Of a stretch of DNA of 64,000 nucleotides, positions 55,751 through 64,000 are shown piece after piece. A program made the translations under genes and the position numbers. How positions within the stretch are numbered: the stretch's first letter is position 1; the number at the start of each line of letters is the position of its first letter. The stretch is taken from the NCBI RefSeq assembly GCF_024519285.1, contig NZ_JAMZCY010000008.1, positions 279,922 to 343,921 of the forward strand. The letters are read 5' to 3'. Origin of the DNA: Cohnella sp. WQ 127256 (GTDB lineage Bacteria > Bacillota > Bacilli > Paenibacillales > Paenibacillaceae). The notes under the pieces are model-generated. The model had not been told where the DNA came from. It saw only the letters and a program-made list of their open reading frames with translations, and did not search any database.

Positions 55751-57184
55751 ATGTCCAAATATGAAACGGTCGTCGGCCTTGAGGTACACGTCGAGCTACA
55801 TACGAAATCTAAAATTTTCTGTGGTTGCTCAACTTCTTTCGGCGCGCCGCCTAATACACACACTTGCCCGGTATGCTTAGGCCATCCGGGTGTTCTACCC
55901 GTCTTGAATCGTCAGGCGGTAGAATATGCAATGAAGGCAGCTATGGCCATCAATTGTGAAATTGCGGAATGGTGCAAATTTGACCGCAAAAACTATTTTT
56001 ACCCCGATTCTCCTAAAGCCTATCAAATCTCCCAGTTCGATCAACCGATCGGTGAGAATGGCTGGATCGACATCGAAGTGAATGGAAAAACGAAACGTAT
56101 CGGCATTACTCGTCTTCACTTAGAGGAAGATGCAGGTAAGCTGACGCATATCGACGGAGGCTTCGGCTCTTTAGTTGACTTAAACCGTGTAGGAACACCA
56201 CTTGTGGAAATTGTGTCGGAGCCCGATATCAGTTCTCCGGAAGAAGCAAAAGCATACTTGGAGAAATTAAGAGCAATTATGCAATATTGCGATGTTTCCG
56301 ATGTGAAGATGGAGGAAGGTAGTCTTCGTTGCGATGCGAATATTAGTATTCGTCCTTTTGGTCAAGAGAAGCTAGGAACTCGTGCGGAACTGAAAAACAT
56401 GAACTCCTTCCGTGGTGTTCAGCGTGGTCTTGAGTATGAGGAGCTTCGTCAGGCTGATGTACTGGATGGCGGAGGAACTGTTGTGCAGGAAACGCGGCGC
56501 TGGGATGAGAATCAAGGAAAAACGATTAGCATGCGCAGCAAGGAAGAGGCACATGATTATCGTTACTTCCCTGATCCAGACTTGGTTCGTCTACACATTG
56601 ATGCGGAATGGAAGTCACGTGTTAAAGCGTCGATTCCAGAGCTTCCTGATGCACGACAAGCACGTTATATTCAGCAATTCGGTTTATCCTCCTATGATGC
56701 GGGTGTTTTAACGGCTTCGATGAAGCTTTCTGATTTCTTTGAGGAGAGTCTTAAGCACACGAGCGATGCGAAGGCATCTGCGAACTGGATTATGGGTGAA
56801 CTACTTGGCTATCTAAATGCTAACAACCTCGAGCTCGAAGAAGTCAAGATTACGGGTCAAGGCTTAGGTGAAATGATCCAATTGATCGAGAAGGGTACGA
56901 TCAGCTCCAAAATTGCCAAAACAGTGTTCAAGGGTTTAGTTGAAACGGGGAAATCTCCACAGCAAATCGTTGAAGAGCAAGGGTTAGTGCAGATCAGTGA
57001 CGAAGGCGCCATTTTGTCTATTGTCGATGCAATCATTGCCGCTAATCCGCAATCTGTTGAAGATTTCCGGAATGGTAAGGAAAAAGCAATTGGATTCCTT
57101 GTTGGTCAGATTATGAAGGAAACCAAGGGGAAAGCAAACCCAGGCATGGTTAACAAAATGTTAATTGAACGATTGAACGCATAG
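55751..57184 (+). CDS. gatB: Asp/Glu-tRNA amidotransferase subunit B
   Basis: This kinase/transamidase subunit phosphorylates the tRNA-bound acidic residue and adds ammonia. The start YETVVGLEVHVEL, the zinc-site Cys pairs (FCGCSTSF and CPVCLGHPG), and HLEEDAGKL are typical, and a YqeY-like tail domain closes the protein. Length 477 residues is normal. A terminator follows at 57199-57234. Confidence 0.97.
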   Translation: MSKYETVVGLEVHVELHTKSKIFCGCSTSFGAPPNTHTCPVCLGHPGVLPVLNRQAVEYAMKAAMAINCEIAEWCKFDRKNYFYPDSPKAYQISQFDQPIGENGWIDIEVNGKTKRIGITRLHLEEDAGKLTHIDGGFGSLVDLNRVGTPLVEIVSEPDISSPEEAKAYLEKLRAIMQYCDVSDVKMEEGSLRCDANISIRPFGQEKLGTRAELKNMNSFRGVQRGLEYEELRQADVLDGGGTVVQETRRWDENQGKTISMRSKEEAHDYRYFPDPDLVRLHIDAEWKSRVKASIPELPDARQARYIQQFGLSSYDAGVLTASMKLSDFFEESLKHTSDAKASANWIMGELLGYLNANNLELEEVKITGQGLGEMIQLIEKGTISSKIAKTVFKGLVETGKSPQQIVEEQGLVQISDEGAILSIVDAIIAANPQSVEDFRNGKEKAIGFLVGQIMKETKGKANPGMVNKMLIERLNA

Positions 57185-57198
57185 AAACAGTAATGAAG

Positions 57199-57234
57199 AA
57201 CGGCAAATTCGCTGAATAGCGGGTTTGTCGTTTT
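57199..57234 (+). terminator. Terminator of gatCAB
   Basis: AACGGCAAATTCGCT pairs with AGCGGGTTTGTCGTT (G-U pairs allowed) around GAAT, then TTTT. Confidence 0.75.
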
Positions 57235-57292
57235 GTGTACCGTTGATGAATAATATATTCATATTTCAACTCTGAAATAGGAGTGGCTGTTC

Positions 57293-57763
57293 ATGGGTGT
57301 TATCTTATTAGATATCAGGCAACAAGAAGTCGCGGAAGAGGTATGGGCTTTACAGCATCCTGCTTATCGAATTGAAGCCGCATTGATCGGCGTTGCCGAT
57401 TTACCTCCTCTTCAGGATACGATCCAATCGTTGCAGGCTTGCGGGGAATCGTTCTGGGGATACCGGAATCAAGATGGAGAGCTTATCGGTGCTATTTCTT
57501 ATGAACGGGAAAAATCGGGATATTATACAATCTGTCGACTCATGGTACATCCGGACTGCTTGCGCCAAGGGATAGGAAGTACTTTGATGGAGCATCTATT
57601 ATCGGAACTACCTCCTTCGACCTTCTGGACCGTCACTGCTGAAGTGCGAAATATGCCCGCTATTATTCTGTATGAACGCTTCGGCTTTGTTCGTTATGAA
57701 ACTTTTAAGCCGATTCCTGGAATAGAGATGTTGCAGCTGAAACGTGCTCCTGTTAAAGTATGA
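57293..57763 (+). CDS. GNAT-family N-acetyltransferase
   Basis: This 156-residue acetyltransferase of the GNAT fold has the acetyl-CoA loop in HPDCLRQGIGSTLMEHLL (the Q/RxxGxG motif) and VRNMPAIILYERFGFVRYE at the C-terminus. The acceptor is unknown. AGGAG lies about ten bases before ATG 57293. A short inverted repeat ATGAAT/ATTCAT lies just upstream (about 57246-57262). Confidence 0.85.
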   Translation: MGVILLDIRQQEVAEEVWALQHPAYRIEAALIGVADLPPLQDTIQSLQACGESFWGYRNQDGELIGAISYEREKSGYYTICRLMVHPDCLRQGIGSTLMEHLLSELPPSTFWTVTAEVRNMPAIILYERFGFVRYETFKPIPGIEMLQLKRAPVKV

Positions 57764-57818
57764 GCATGAATAATTGGACTCCGACTTCAGCCTAGGTTTT
57801 GTCCCCGTCTGGAAACCA

Positions 57819-57848
57819 TTGTCTGGATAAAATCTTGGATGATACAAT
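57819..57848 (+). promoter_or_regulatory. Sigma-A promoter of the mgtC-like gene
   Basis: TTGTCT (57819-57824), 18 bases, TACAAT (57843-57848). Confidence 0.65.
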
Positions 57849-57877
57849 GACCATACTGATCAATGGAAGGGATGCTA

Positions 57878-58582
57878 ATGGACAATCCATGGGTAATAAA
57901 TGACATGCATCTCGTAATCAGACTGCTTCTTTCCGTTCTTCTTGGAGGATTGGTCGGATTTGAAAGAGAGCGCAAAAACCATGCAGCAGGGTTAAGGACA
58001 CATACCTTGGTATGTCTAGGTTCTTGCTTACTCATGATTCTTTCGATGTACGGATTTGCCGACTTTGTTGGGGAACCCAATGTTCGGTTAGATCCAGCTC
58101 GTCTTGCGGCACAGGTGATTACAGGTGTTGGCTTCCTCGGAGCGGGAACGATTTTGTTTACGGGTAAATCAATTACAGGTTTAACGACAGCAGCATCGAT
58201 CTGGGTCGTTATGGCCGTTGGTCTTGCAGTGGGGGCGGGATTTTATTTACCTGCAGTACTGTCAGCTGTAATGGTGCTCCTTATTTTGTGGGGATTAAAC
58301 ATCGTCGAGAAACGTTATCTTAACCATCGAAGTGAATGTACATTTAATCTCATAACGAATGGTCATAAAACTCAAATGGAAAATATACAAAGCGTGCTTA
58401 GTCGGCAAGGGGTCAAATTAGTTAAAGTTCGTTTCGTCGATAGCGAAGATGCGGATAGGGATACTGAAATCAAGCATCAGCATATTATGATTACTGTCGT
58501 CCTCCCTCATAGAGAGAAGCTGATGGTAATTGCGGATGAGTTTAATCATTTGGATGGAGTAATATCCGTTGTAGCAGAATAA
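57878..58582 (+). CDS. MgtC/SapB-family membrane protein
   Basis: This 234-residue protein has the MgtC N-terminal membrane domain of about five helices, with LLGGLVGFERERKNHAAGLRTH and QVITGVGFLGAGTILF. A cytoplasmic ACT-like C-domain (about 150-234) completes it. Family members affect magnesium homeostasis or membrane ATPases. ATG 57878 has GGAAGGG upstream at the better distance; ATGs at 57863 and 57872 are alternatives. Confidence 0.88.
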   Translation: MDNPWVINDMHLVIRLLLSVLLGGLVGFERERKNHAAGLRTHTLVCLGSCLLMILSMYGFADFVGEPNVRLDPARLAAQVITGVGFLGAGTILFTGKSITGLTTAASIWVVMAVGLAVGAGFYLPAVLSAVMVLLILWGLNIVEKRYLNHRSECTFNLITNGHKTQMENIQSVLSRQGVKLVKVRFVDSEDADRDTEIKHQHIMITVVLPHREKLMVIADEFNHLDGVISVVAE

Positions 58583-58600
58583 TGGAGTCGGAGGGATCGG

Positions 58601-59263
58601 ATGATGAAAGGGTCAGGTGATTGGAGCAACGGGAGTGAGTATCCACTACCACCAAGCCCGGATTTGGGCGAGGGAGTGCAGCAACAGGAGCAATGGACTG
58701 GATACGGAGTGCCTCCAGGAAATCCGATGGGTGGACATGTACGGGTATCCAAAAGAAGAAAATGGATTGCTGGCTTTTTAGCTTTTCTAATTCCAGGAAT
58801 CGGGCATATGTATTTAGGATTGATGGTTAAAGGTATCGTGCTTATGATCCTTCTTGCCCTTAATATTACAGCAATCGTGTATGTTTCTATGGATGCGGAT
58901 AACGTATTGTCCGTAGTCCTACTAAGTTTGTTGATACCTATTATCTATTTCTATAATTTGTTTGATGCGATTCAAAGTACGGACGTTGTGAATGATCGTG
59001 CAGCTGCTACAGGGATGCATAGGGGCTGGATGAATGAAACGCCCAAACCGAGCATAGAAGAGAGATTAACTCGTAGTGCTCCTCCGATTGGCATATTGCT
59101 CCTTGCAGGTGCGGGAATAGTCATCATTTTGTTGTCCGGCACCCATTGGACGAATTGGCTATTCGATTCCTTCGGTTCTATGTTTGGCGCCGTTGTACTT
59201 GTTGGGGCTGGAGTAGGATTATGGTTCTGGGAATCGCGTGGGCACGGAAGTAAAAGGAATTAA
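58601..59263 (+). CDS. TM2-like multi-pass membrane protein
   Basis: This 220-residue protein starts with about 50 polar residues rich in Gly, Pro, Ser and Gln. A TM2-like core follows (AGFLAFLIPGIGHMYLGLMVKGIVLMILL) with a further TM (about 100-120), then a cytoplasmic loop and two C-terminal TMs. The proline/glycine start and the core resemble proteins with unknown roles next to MgtC genes. GGAGGG precedes the ATG. It follows the mgtC-like gene by 18 bases and is probably co-transcribed. Confidence 0.72.
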   Translation: MMKGSGDWSNGSEYPLPPSPDLGEGVQQQEQWTGYGVPPGNPMGGHVRVSKRRKWIAGFLAFLIPGIGHMYLGLMVKGIVLMILLALNITAIVYVSMDADNVLSVVLLSLLIPIIYFYNLFDAIQSTDVVNDRAAATGMHRGWMNETPKPSIEERLTRSAPPIGILLLAGAGIVIILLSGTHWTNWLFDSFGSMFGAVVLVGAGVGLWFWESRGHGSKRN

Positions 59264-59298
59264 CAAGTGTAATGACTAGTTAAGGGATGTATCTTCCA

Positions 59299-59328
59299 TT
59301 GACAATGTTCGAACACGAAACGTAGAAT
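59299..59328 (+). promoter_or_regulatory. Sigma-A promoter of perR
   Basis: TTGACA (59299-59304), 18 bases, TAGAAT (59323-59328). I do not see a convincing PerR box over it. Confidence 0.75.
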
Positions 59329-59387
59329 AAGCTATACGTGTTTTAATACACAGATGTCAAAGATGTTATACGAAAGGCTGTGAGAGC

Positions 59388-59819
59388 ATGGAAACCAGGG
59401 TTGAGCATGCCGTGGACCAGCTCAAATCCGGCGGTGTCCGGATGACTCCGCAACGGTACGCAATTCTTAATTATCTTATGGAATCCATTATTCACCCAAC
59501 GGCAGATGATATTTTTCGTGCGCTTTCTCCGCAGTATCCGAGCTTGAGTATCGCCACGGTCTATAACAATCTGAAGGTATTCGTCGATGCTGGTTTAGTT
59601 AGAGAGCTGACCTACGGAGATGACTCTAGTCGTTTCGACGCAGATTTGTCAGATCATTATCATGTGACCTGCACGAAGTGCGGAACGATTGTCGATTTCG
59701 ATCATCCACCGGTCAAGGATGTGGAGCAGGCTGCAGCTGAGGCTACGGGTTTCACCGTGTTCGGCCATCGATTGGAACTTTATGGACTTTGTCCGACTTG
59801 CAAAGGCATGCATTCTTAA
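59388..59819 (+). CDS. perR: Peroxide-sensing Fur-family repressor PerR
   Basis: This 143-residue Fur-family regulator has the winged helix (TPQRYAILNYL..., SIATVYNNLKVFVDAG). The metal-sensing residues include His in HPTADD, RFDADLSDHYHVTC and Asp in IVDFDHP. The structural zinc is held by CTKC and CPTC. An Asp at the position that separates PerR from Fur (Glu) and the ygzB-ygxA-rrn context identify it as PerR. Metal-catalysed His oxidation by peroxide is the family mechanism. Confidence 0.93.
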   Translation: METRVEHAVDQLKSGGVRMTPQRYAILNYLMESIIHPTADDIFRALSPQYPSLSIATVYNNLKVFVDAGLVRELTYGDDSSRFDADLSDHYHVTCTKCGTIVDFDHPPVKDVEQAAAEATGFTVFGHRLELYGLCPTCKGMHS

Positions 59820-59838
59820 TATCAATGGTGATTTCATA

Positions 59839-59873
59839 AAGCACGCAGGGATATCACCTTGGCGTGCTTTTTT
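59839..59873 (+). terminator. Terminator of perR
   Basis: AAGCACGC (59839-59846) pairs with GCGTGCTT (59862-59869), then a T-run to 59873. Confidence 0.82.
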
Positions 59874-59967
59874 CTTTAAGTAGCTAGATTAGCAACCTTG
59901 TGTCTATCAGTTTCGTTCTTTTTAATAGGACAAGCACTGCATCCAGATATGCAGAAACGGAGAGTGA

Positions 59968-61713
59968 ATGAACTTGACTACCGATCAAACAAACGGACCA
60001 CGTCGTTCGCGCAAACGATCTGGAAAGTGGATTTTCTTTTTACTGCTTTTTGTAACAGCAGCAATTATCGCGATTTGGTGGAAATCCGCTCACTCTGCCA
60101 ACACTTCTTATATTAAGCCGCAATATACTTCGAATCCATTTCCTGTAATGGTTGAAGGAAAGTGGACAGAGGCTTATGCACAAGGAACGGAAGAGGGGCT
60201 GCTCATTCCATTGACCATTGCCCAACAATTGATGGGTGATGGCGTACGCTATGAGGAAACGACAGAATCCATTATTTTAACAACGGAAACGAAAATACTT
60301 CACTTTAAAACAGGTGAGCTGGACGCTACGTTAAATCGGAAGCCATTTTCCTTGCGGTTTGCAGCGAAGAAAATGGAGGGAGATTTGTATTTGCCGCTTG
60401 CTCCATTTCAAGAGTTGTTCGGAGTGAAGGTGGATATTAGCAAGCCTGAGGGCATCGTATCGTTATTCATGCCGGGCGAAGCCATTCAGCATGCCGGTGT
60501 ACCGGAAAAGACTTCTAAAGGAATTAAACTCAGAGATGGGCCGGGGAAATCCTTTGCCATCATTGAAGATTTACCTGCAGGAGCAGATTTGAAGCTGTGG
60601 AGCGAGGCGGAGGGTTGGTATAAGGTTCAATCCAAAGCAGGCCATATCGGCTATGTTTCTAAGGGTGCTGTTTCCCTGCTTGCAGTAGAAACGATTCCTT
60701 CGGATGCGAAGACGGAAGAGCCATTTGTCGCATGGAAAGGGAGCGGAAAACGAATTAACCTCACGTGGGAAGCTGTGTATTCCGCTAATCCTGATACCAA
60801 GAAGATTGGTGATCTTACGGGCGTTAATGTTGTAAGTCCAACTTGGTTTGAGTTGATTGATGGTAAAGGTAACGTTCGCAGTAAAGCGAGTGCAGAGTAT
60901 TCTGCTTGGGCTAGATCAAGAGGGCTTCAAGTGTGGGGGCTGTTTAGTAATAGCTTTGAACCAGATCGGACTCATACAGCACTTGCTTCCTACGAATCAC
61001 GTTTTACAATGATTCAACAAATACTAGCCTACGCAAAAACGTTCAAGCTCCAAGGAATCAATATTGATTTTGAGAATGTGTATACGAAAGATAAGGATAA
61101 TTTAGTACAGTTCGTAAGAGAGTTAACACCTCTCATGCATGAACAGAACCTGATCGTGTCGATAGATGTGACTCCTAAGTCCAATAGCGAGATGTGGTCT
61201 GCTTTTATTGATAGGGAACGATTAGGTGCGGTTGTAGACTTTATGATGGTCATGGCTTATGACGAGCATTGGGCAGCTAGTCCTATAGCAGGCTCAGTGT
61301 CCTCTCTACCTTGGGTGGAGAGCTCCATAAAGCGGATTCTCGAGGAAGATGGGGTTCCATCAAGTAAGCTAATTCTGGGGATTCCTCTATACACTCGAAT
61401 TTGGACAGAGGAACCAAATGGACAAGATAGCGTTAAAGTATCCTCTAAGACGATGGGGATGGGCTCTGTTACGCAACTTATTAAAGATAAAAAGCTAAAA
61501 CCTGTATTCTCGGAGGAAGATGGCCAGAACTTCGTACAGTTTACCGAAGGGAAGCTGGTTAAGAAAATATGGATCGAAGACGCAACTTCAATTAAAGCAC
61601 GTGCTGAGTTAGCGAAGAAATATAACTTGGCAGGAGTCGCGACTTGGAAACGTGGATTTGAAACGAATGATATTTGGGGAGCTTTGGATACCGCGTTGCA
61701 AAGCAGACAATAA
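59968..61713 (+). CDS. Glycosyl hydrolase family 18 protein with copper-amine-oxidase-N-like and SH3 domains
   Basis: This 581-residue protein has an N-terminal membrane anchor (about 20-40), an extracytoplasmic copper-amine-oxidase-N-like domain (about 55-165) and a bacterial SH3 domain (GIKLRDGPGKSFAIIEDLPAG). A GH18 barrel follows with GINIDFENVY, the DxxDxDxE region in reduced form with the Glu kept, and MVMAYDEHWA. Such proteins act on peptidoglycan, for instance in the spore cortex (SleL/YaaH group) or the wall. Activity is likely but the substrate is inferred. A shared terminator follows at 61737-61769. Confidence 0.87.
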   Translation: MNLTTDQTNGPRRSRKRSGKWIFFLLLFVTAAIIAIWWKSAHSANTSYIKPQYTSNPFPVMVEGKWTEAYAQGTEEGLLIPLTIAQQLMGDGVRYEETTESIILTTETKILHFKTGELDATLNRKPFSLRFAAKKMEGDLYLPLAPFQELFGVKVDISKPEGIVSLFMPGEAIQHAGVPEKTSKGIKLRDGPGKSFAIIEDLPAGADLKLWSEAEGWYKVQSKAGHIGYVSKGAVSLLAVETIPSDAKTEEPFVAWKGSGKRINLTWEAVYSANPDTKKIGDLTGVNVVSPTWFELIDGKGNVRSKASAEYSAWARSRGLQVWGLFSNSFEPDRTHTALASYESRFTMIQQILAYAKTFKLQGINIDFENVYTKDKDNLVQFVRELTPLMHEQNLIVSIDVTPKSNSEMWSAFIDRERLGAVVDFMMVMAYDEHWAASPIAGSVSSLPWVESSIKRILEEDGVPSSKLILGIPLYTRIWTEEPNGQDSVKVSSKTMGMGSVTQLIKDKKLKPVFSEEDGQNFVQFTEGKLVKKIWIEDATSIKARAELAKKYNLAGVATWKRGFETNDIWGALDTALQSRQ

Positions 61714-61736
61714 CATAAAAGCCCTTCAAGACAAAT

Positions 61737-61769
61737 AAAACCTCCGGATGCTTGCTCTCCGGAGGTTTT
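61737..61769. terminator. Bidirectional terminator
   Basis: AAAACCTCCGGA and TCCGGAGGTTTT form a perfect 12-bp stem around a 9-base loop between two converging genes. Confidence 0.92.
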
Positions 61770-61780
61770 ATTGTTGTATT

Positions 61781-62170
61781 CTATTGTTGTGTTTGCAAAG
61801 GCGTATCATTTGTATGATTTGGTTCGGTGTTTGCAGCACCTTTATCATTCGCTATCGAAGGGTCTAATGTGAGGATCGTATGACAATACATGCAGCGATC
61901 CGTTTTTCCAAGCATCTTTGTCCTTCTGCTACATTCTGGACAATCAATTACGGGAGCACTAGTGGATAACATCCCCACCCAGAAATAAATAGCTATGCTG
62001 GCGAAACAACTGAGCATCCCAAGTACCATGAAGATTGCTGCAATGATTTTTCCGACTTCTCCGAACATAAGTATGCCACTTGTTCCGAACACCATAACTC
62101 CCATACCGATGAGCACAAGCAGTAGACCCCAGGTACGCAATGTCGATATTTTGCTAGCTTTCCATTTCAT
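61781..62170 (-). CDS. ygzB: YgzB family (UPF0295) membrane protein
   Basis: This 129-residue protein has two TM helices (LRTWGLLLVLIGMGVMVFG and IIAAIFMVLGMLSCFASIAIYFW) and a C-terminal zinc-ribbon-like CPECSRRTK...CMYC, matching YgzB. ATG 62170 has AGGAG eight bases upstream and gives the family start (MKWKASKIS). Its place between perR and ygxA is as in B. subtilis. The function is unknown. Confidence 0.9.
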   Translation of the reverse strand: MKWKASKISTLRTWGLLLVLIGMGVMVFGTSGILMFGEVGKIIAAIFMVLGMLSCFASIAIYFWVGMLSTSAPVIDCPECSRRTKMLGKTDRCMYCHTILTLDPSIANDKGAANTEPNHTNDTPLQTQQ

Positions 62171-62352
62171 TATATTGTCTCCTATCTGAAAATAACGCTG
62201 GTATGGATAATGCCAATTCATGTCGCTCACTCTGTTCTTGGTAATTAGCAGGAAACAGGGTGTACGTTGTAGAACTAGACCATACTCCTATATTTAATTA
62301 TAGCTCACATTTTGTGGACAAACCACCTCATGAGAAATCTTGTAGGGGATGA

Positions 62353-63264
62353 ATGCTAATTAAGGAAGTGACGGGATTGGCGCCAATCGATAAAAATTCA
62401 ATTAATCTAGATCAACTGAGCCAAGAGGAAGGGGTGGTCAGTCTTCTTCTAGTGGCAAATCCATTTACGTATCAATCCATAATAGAAGGAATGGAAAGCC
62501 TTGTTCTTATTGTAACGAATAATCTCAATACGCAACATCATACTGAGCATAGGATTTGGAAGGATACGCGAATTCAGATCAGAAGAGTGACTCCGAGCAT
62601 GCTGGAGGGATGGGTAGTTAGCAGTCCTAATCGGAATATCATCTACTGGCTAGTTCAAGGTGACATTCTGATCGACCACGATGGTTTTTTAACGAAGTTG
62701 CGCGACAGATTGATAAATTGGTCACCGCTTATTCAAGAACAGAAGCTTCTTAGCGAGTTTTCGCAATTTGTTCGCGCCTATTTACAAGCCAAGCAGGATC
62801 TTAGAGATGGTCAAGTGTTGGATGCATATTCAAATGTATTATCTTGTTTGCATTGTTGGGCTCATATTGCCCTTGTAGAGCAAGGGATGAATCCCGATTT
62901 AACCGTGTGGGAACAAATCCGCATCGTTAATCCAGGAATCTATAAGCTGTTAGAGGAATTAACATCGAGTGGAGAGACTTTGGAACAACGGGTTGAGCTT
63001 GTGCTTCTAGCATGTGAGTTTACGATTCTAAATAAAATGGAATCTTCTTGTGTGCTGCTTATTCGATTAATTGAAAGCCGTACACAATCTTGGACGCCAG
63101 CTGAATTATTAGCACATCCTGACTTATCCGGATTTTCATTAGAATTGTCTGTGCTTCTTAGGAAGTTAGTTAATCGTGGCTGTATACGAGAGGTAGTTAT
63201 AACATCGGGTCATTTGAATAGTGATTGGTTCGAGCTGGGGTATACTTCGGTGGCAAATGTTTAG
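62353..63264 (+). CDS. ygxA: Nucleotidyltransferase-like protein YgxA
   Basis: This 303-residue protein resembles YgxA, a nucleotidyltransferase-like protein with a helical C-terminal half. It reads VSLLLVANPFTYQSIIEGM near the start and YLQAKQDLRDGQVLDAYSNVLSCLHCWAHIALVEQG in the middle. The usual GS-x-DxD site is not evident, so catalytic ability is doubtful. Position between ygzB and the rRNA operon agrees with B. subtilis. No terminator is clear before the rRNA promoters. Confidence 0.83.
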   Translation: MLIKEVTGLAPIDKNSINLDQLSQEEGVVSLLLVANPFTYQSIIEGMESLVLIVTNNLNTQHHTEHRIWKDTRIQIRRVTPSMLEGWVVSSPNRNIIYWLVQGDILIDHDGFLTKLRDRLINWSPLIQEQKLLSEFSQFVRAYLQAKQDLRDGQVLDAYSNVLSCLHCWAHIALVEQGMNPDLTVWEQIRIVNPGIYKLLEELTSSGETLEQRVELVLLACEFTILNKMESSCVLLIRLIESRTQSWTPAELLAHPDLSGFSLELSVLLRKLVNRGCIREVVITSGHLNSDWFELGYTSVANV

Positions 63265-63540
63265 GGGGCAATGACGCTCAAGCTTATGATTGGATCAAGC
63301 TAATGTTTGATAAAATCGATCAGTCAAAATTTCGCTTCTATATAAGGGACATTTTCAAGCAAGCAATTAATCGGACTGTGTGATAGAGAATTACATGCTG
63401 GATCAGATCAATCCAGGGATGAACTTGCTCATAATGATCGAGAGGATTGACGATGTTCGTTATGAAAAAGGAGCCTATCAATTAGGGGAATCAACAGTCT
63501 GGACAAACACGAAAAAGGTTAATTAAAAAAATGTCGAAAA
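63265..63540. other. Intergenic stretch between ygxA and the rRNA promoters
   Basis: No supported gene is present. Two short open frames (63303-63383 and a second one with ATG 63394, ending near 63525) read MFDKIDQSKFRF... and MLDQINPGMNLLIMIERIDD..., without ribosome sites. They look protein-like and might be the remains of a decayed gene, but I recognise nothing. Confidence 0.35.
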
Positions 63541-63545
63541 AACTG

Positions 63546-63575
63546 TTGACGTGGCCTATCTTTCTATGATAAATT
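63546..63575 (+). promoter_or_regulatory. rRNA operon promoter P1
   Basis: TTGACG (63546-63551), 18 bases, TAAATT (63570-63575), about 310 bases before the 16S gene. Confidence 0.7.
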
Positions 63576-63652
63576 ATATCTCGCCGCTAAAAAAGACTTA
63601 AGACGCGGACACGGTGAGAAAAAAGAAATGCAAAAGAAATTAAAAATAAAGC

Positions 63653-63682
63653 TTGCATTACTGATACGAACTGTGATATATT
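63653..63682 (+). promoter_or_regulatory. rRNA operon promoter P2
   Basis: TTGCAT (63653-63658), 18 bases, TATATT (63677-63682). Tandem promoters about 107 bases apart are usual for Bacilli rrn operons. The leader after it contains the antitermination-type segment TTGTTCTTTGAAAACTGAAC near 63752-63771. Confidence 0.75.
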
Positions 63683-63884
63683 ATAAAAGTCGCCGTTAGC
63701 GAGAACGACAAGAAAAACGAAACGCAAACGAGCGCAAAACGAAACACAAATTGTTCTTTGAAAACTGAACATCGAGCGTAAGAAAACGAACAAAACGTCG
63801 GAAGATGGCTTCGGCTGTCGGAAGACAAACCAGTTGTAAAGATTGAGCCTTCAAGGCTCTTTAATACGAAGCTTCGGCTTCACT

Positions 63885-64000
63885 ATTATGGAGAGTTTGA
63901 TCCTGGCTCAGGACGAACGCTGGCGGCGTGCCTAATACATGCAAGTCGAACGAATCTCTGATGGAGCTTGCTCCTGATGAGGTTAGTGGCGGACGGGTGA
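63885..64000 (+). rRNA. rrs: 16S ribosomal RNA, 5' part only
   Basis: AGAGTTTGATCCTGGCTCAG starts at 63892 (E. coli position 8), followed by GACGAACGCTGGCGGCGTGC and TAATACATGCAAGTCGAACG, so the mature end is near 63885. The gene runs off the window. Its start agrees with Paenibacillaceae-type 16S sequences. It is the first gene of an rRNA operon whose order elsewhere would be 16S-23S-5S. Confidence 0.97.

Noticed and set aside
1..64000. CRISPR array, prophage, insertion sequence or tRNA gene
   Set aside because: I saw no regularly spaced repeats, transposase or integrase frames, or tRNA-like cloverleaf sequences in the window.

Overview
The window looks like chromosome of a spore-forming, low-to-mid GC Firmicute of the Paenibacillaceae (Paenibacillus or Cohnella type). 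The grounds are strong AAGGAGG-type ribosome binding sites, a yyaC spore protease gene, GatCAB, a sigma-B operon, a sigY-yxlCDEFG-like operon, and the order perR-ygzB-ygxA-16S rRNA at the right end, which matches the B. subtilis rrnD neighbourhood. I see no phage, insertion sequence, CRISPR array or tRNA gene. The species assignment is inference.

Layout. 1-9.3 kb: the 3' part of a sugar ABC permease (mmsB-like), an HrpB-type helicase, an extremely acidic small protein divergent from a pseudouridine synthase with a basic tail, and a reverse-strand sugar operon (sugar-nucleotide pyrophosphorylase, glycosyltransferase, six-hairpin-like protein). 9.6-21.5 kb: a general-stress island. It holds small stress-type membrane proteins (DUF1328, DUF948, YflT-like, YtxH), a Bacillus cereus-like RsbY-RsbK-RsbM signalling operon and rsbV-rsbW-sigB plus one extra gene. 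Five sites resembling sigma-B promoters (GTTTC-type -35, GGGTWA-type -10) sit in front of these genes and of an FAD oxidoreductase embedded among them. 21.6-24.4 kb: a protein O-mannosyltransferase and its likely lipid-linked sugar synthase. 24.4-30.3 kb: galK-galE-galT plus a mutarotase-like gene, with a divergent AraC regulator.

30.3-35.2 kb: a LysR regulator, small conserved genes, and a tightly overlapping operon (yyaC, alpha/beta hydrolase, DUF6483-like, methyltransferase). 35.3-38 kb: a cyclic-di-GMP unit with a membrane diguanylate cyclase, a GEMM-I riboswitch with its own terminator, and a PilZ-domain gene. 38-41.5 kb: a cupredoxin, DedA, thioredoxin-like and metallo-hydrolase genes. 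41.5-47.7 kb: a Tad/Flp-type pilus operon behind a structured, terminator-bearing leader RNA. It includes two tiny paralogous membrane peptides shorter than 50 residues. 47.8-52.6 kb: an M24 peptidase, the sigY-like operon with its ABC transporter, and an orphan small protein. 52.7-57.2 kb: an EAL-domain protein and gatCAB. 57.3-63.3 kb: a GNAT acetyltransferase, MgtC, a membrane protein, PerR, a GH18/SH3 protein, YgzB and YgxA. 63.5-64 kb: tandem rRNA promoters, the leader and the first about 116 bases of 16S rRNA.

The main themes are (i) a complete sigma-B partner-switching module with its likely local regulon, (ii) cyclic-di-GMP synthesis, RNA sensing, PilZ and EAL proteins close to a Tad pilus locus, and (iii) several surface-sugar systems. 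The most novel-looking items are the Tad leader RNA, the twin micro-peptides in the Tad operon, the acidic/basic divergent pair, and a DUF559-like endonuclease whose start codon lies directly behind an intrinsic terminator.
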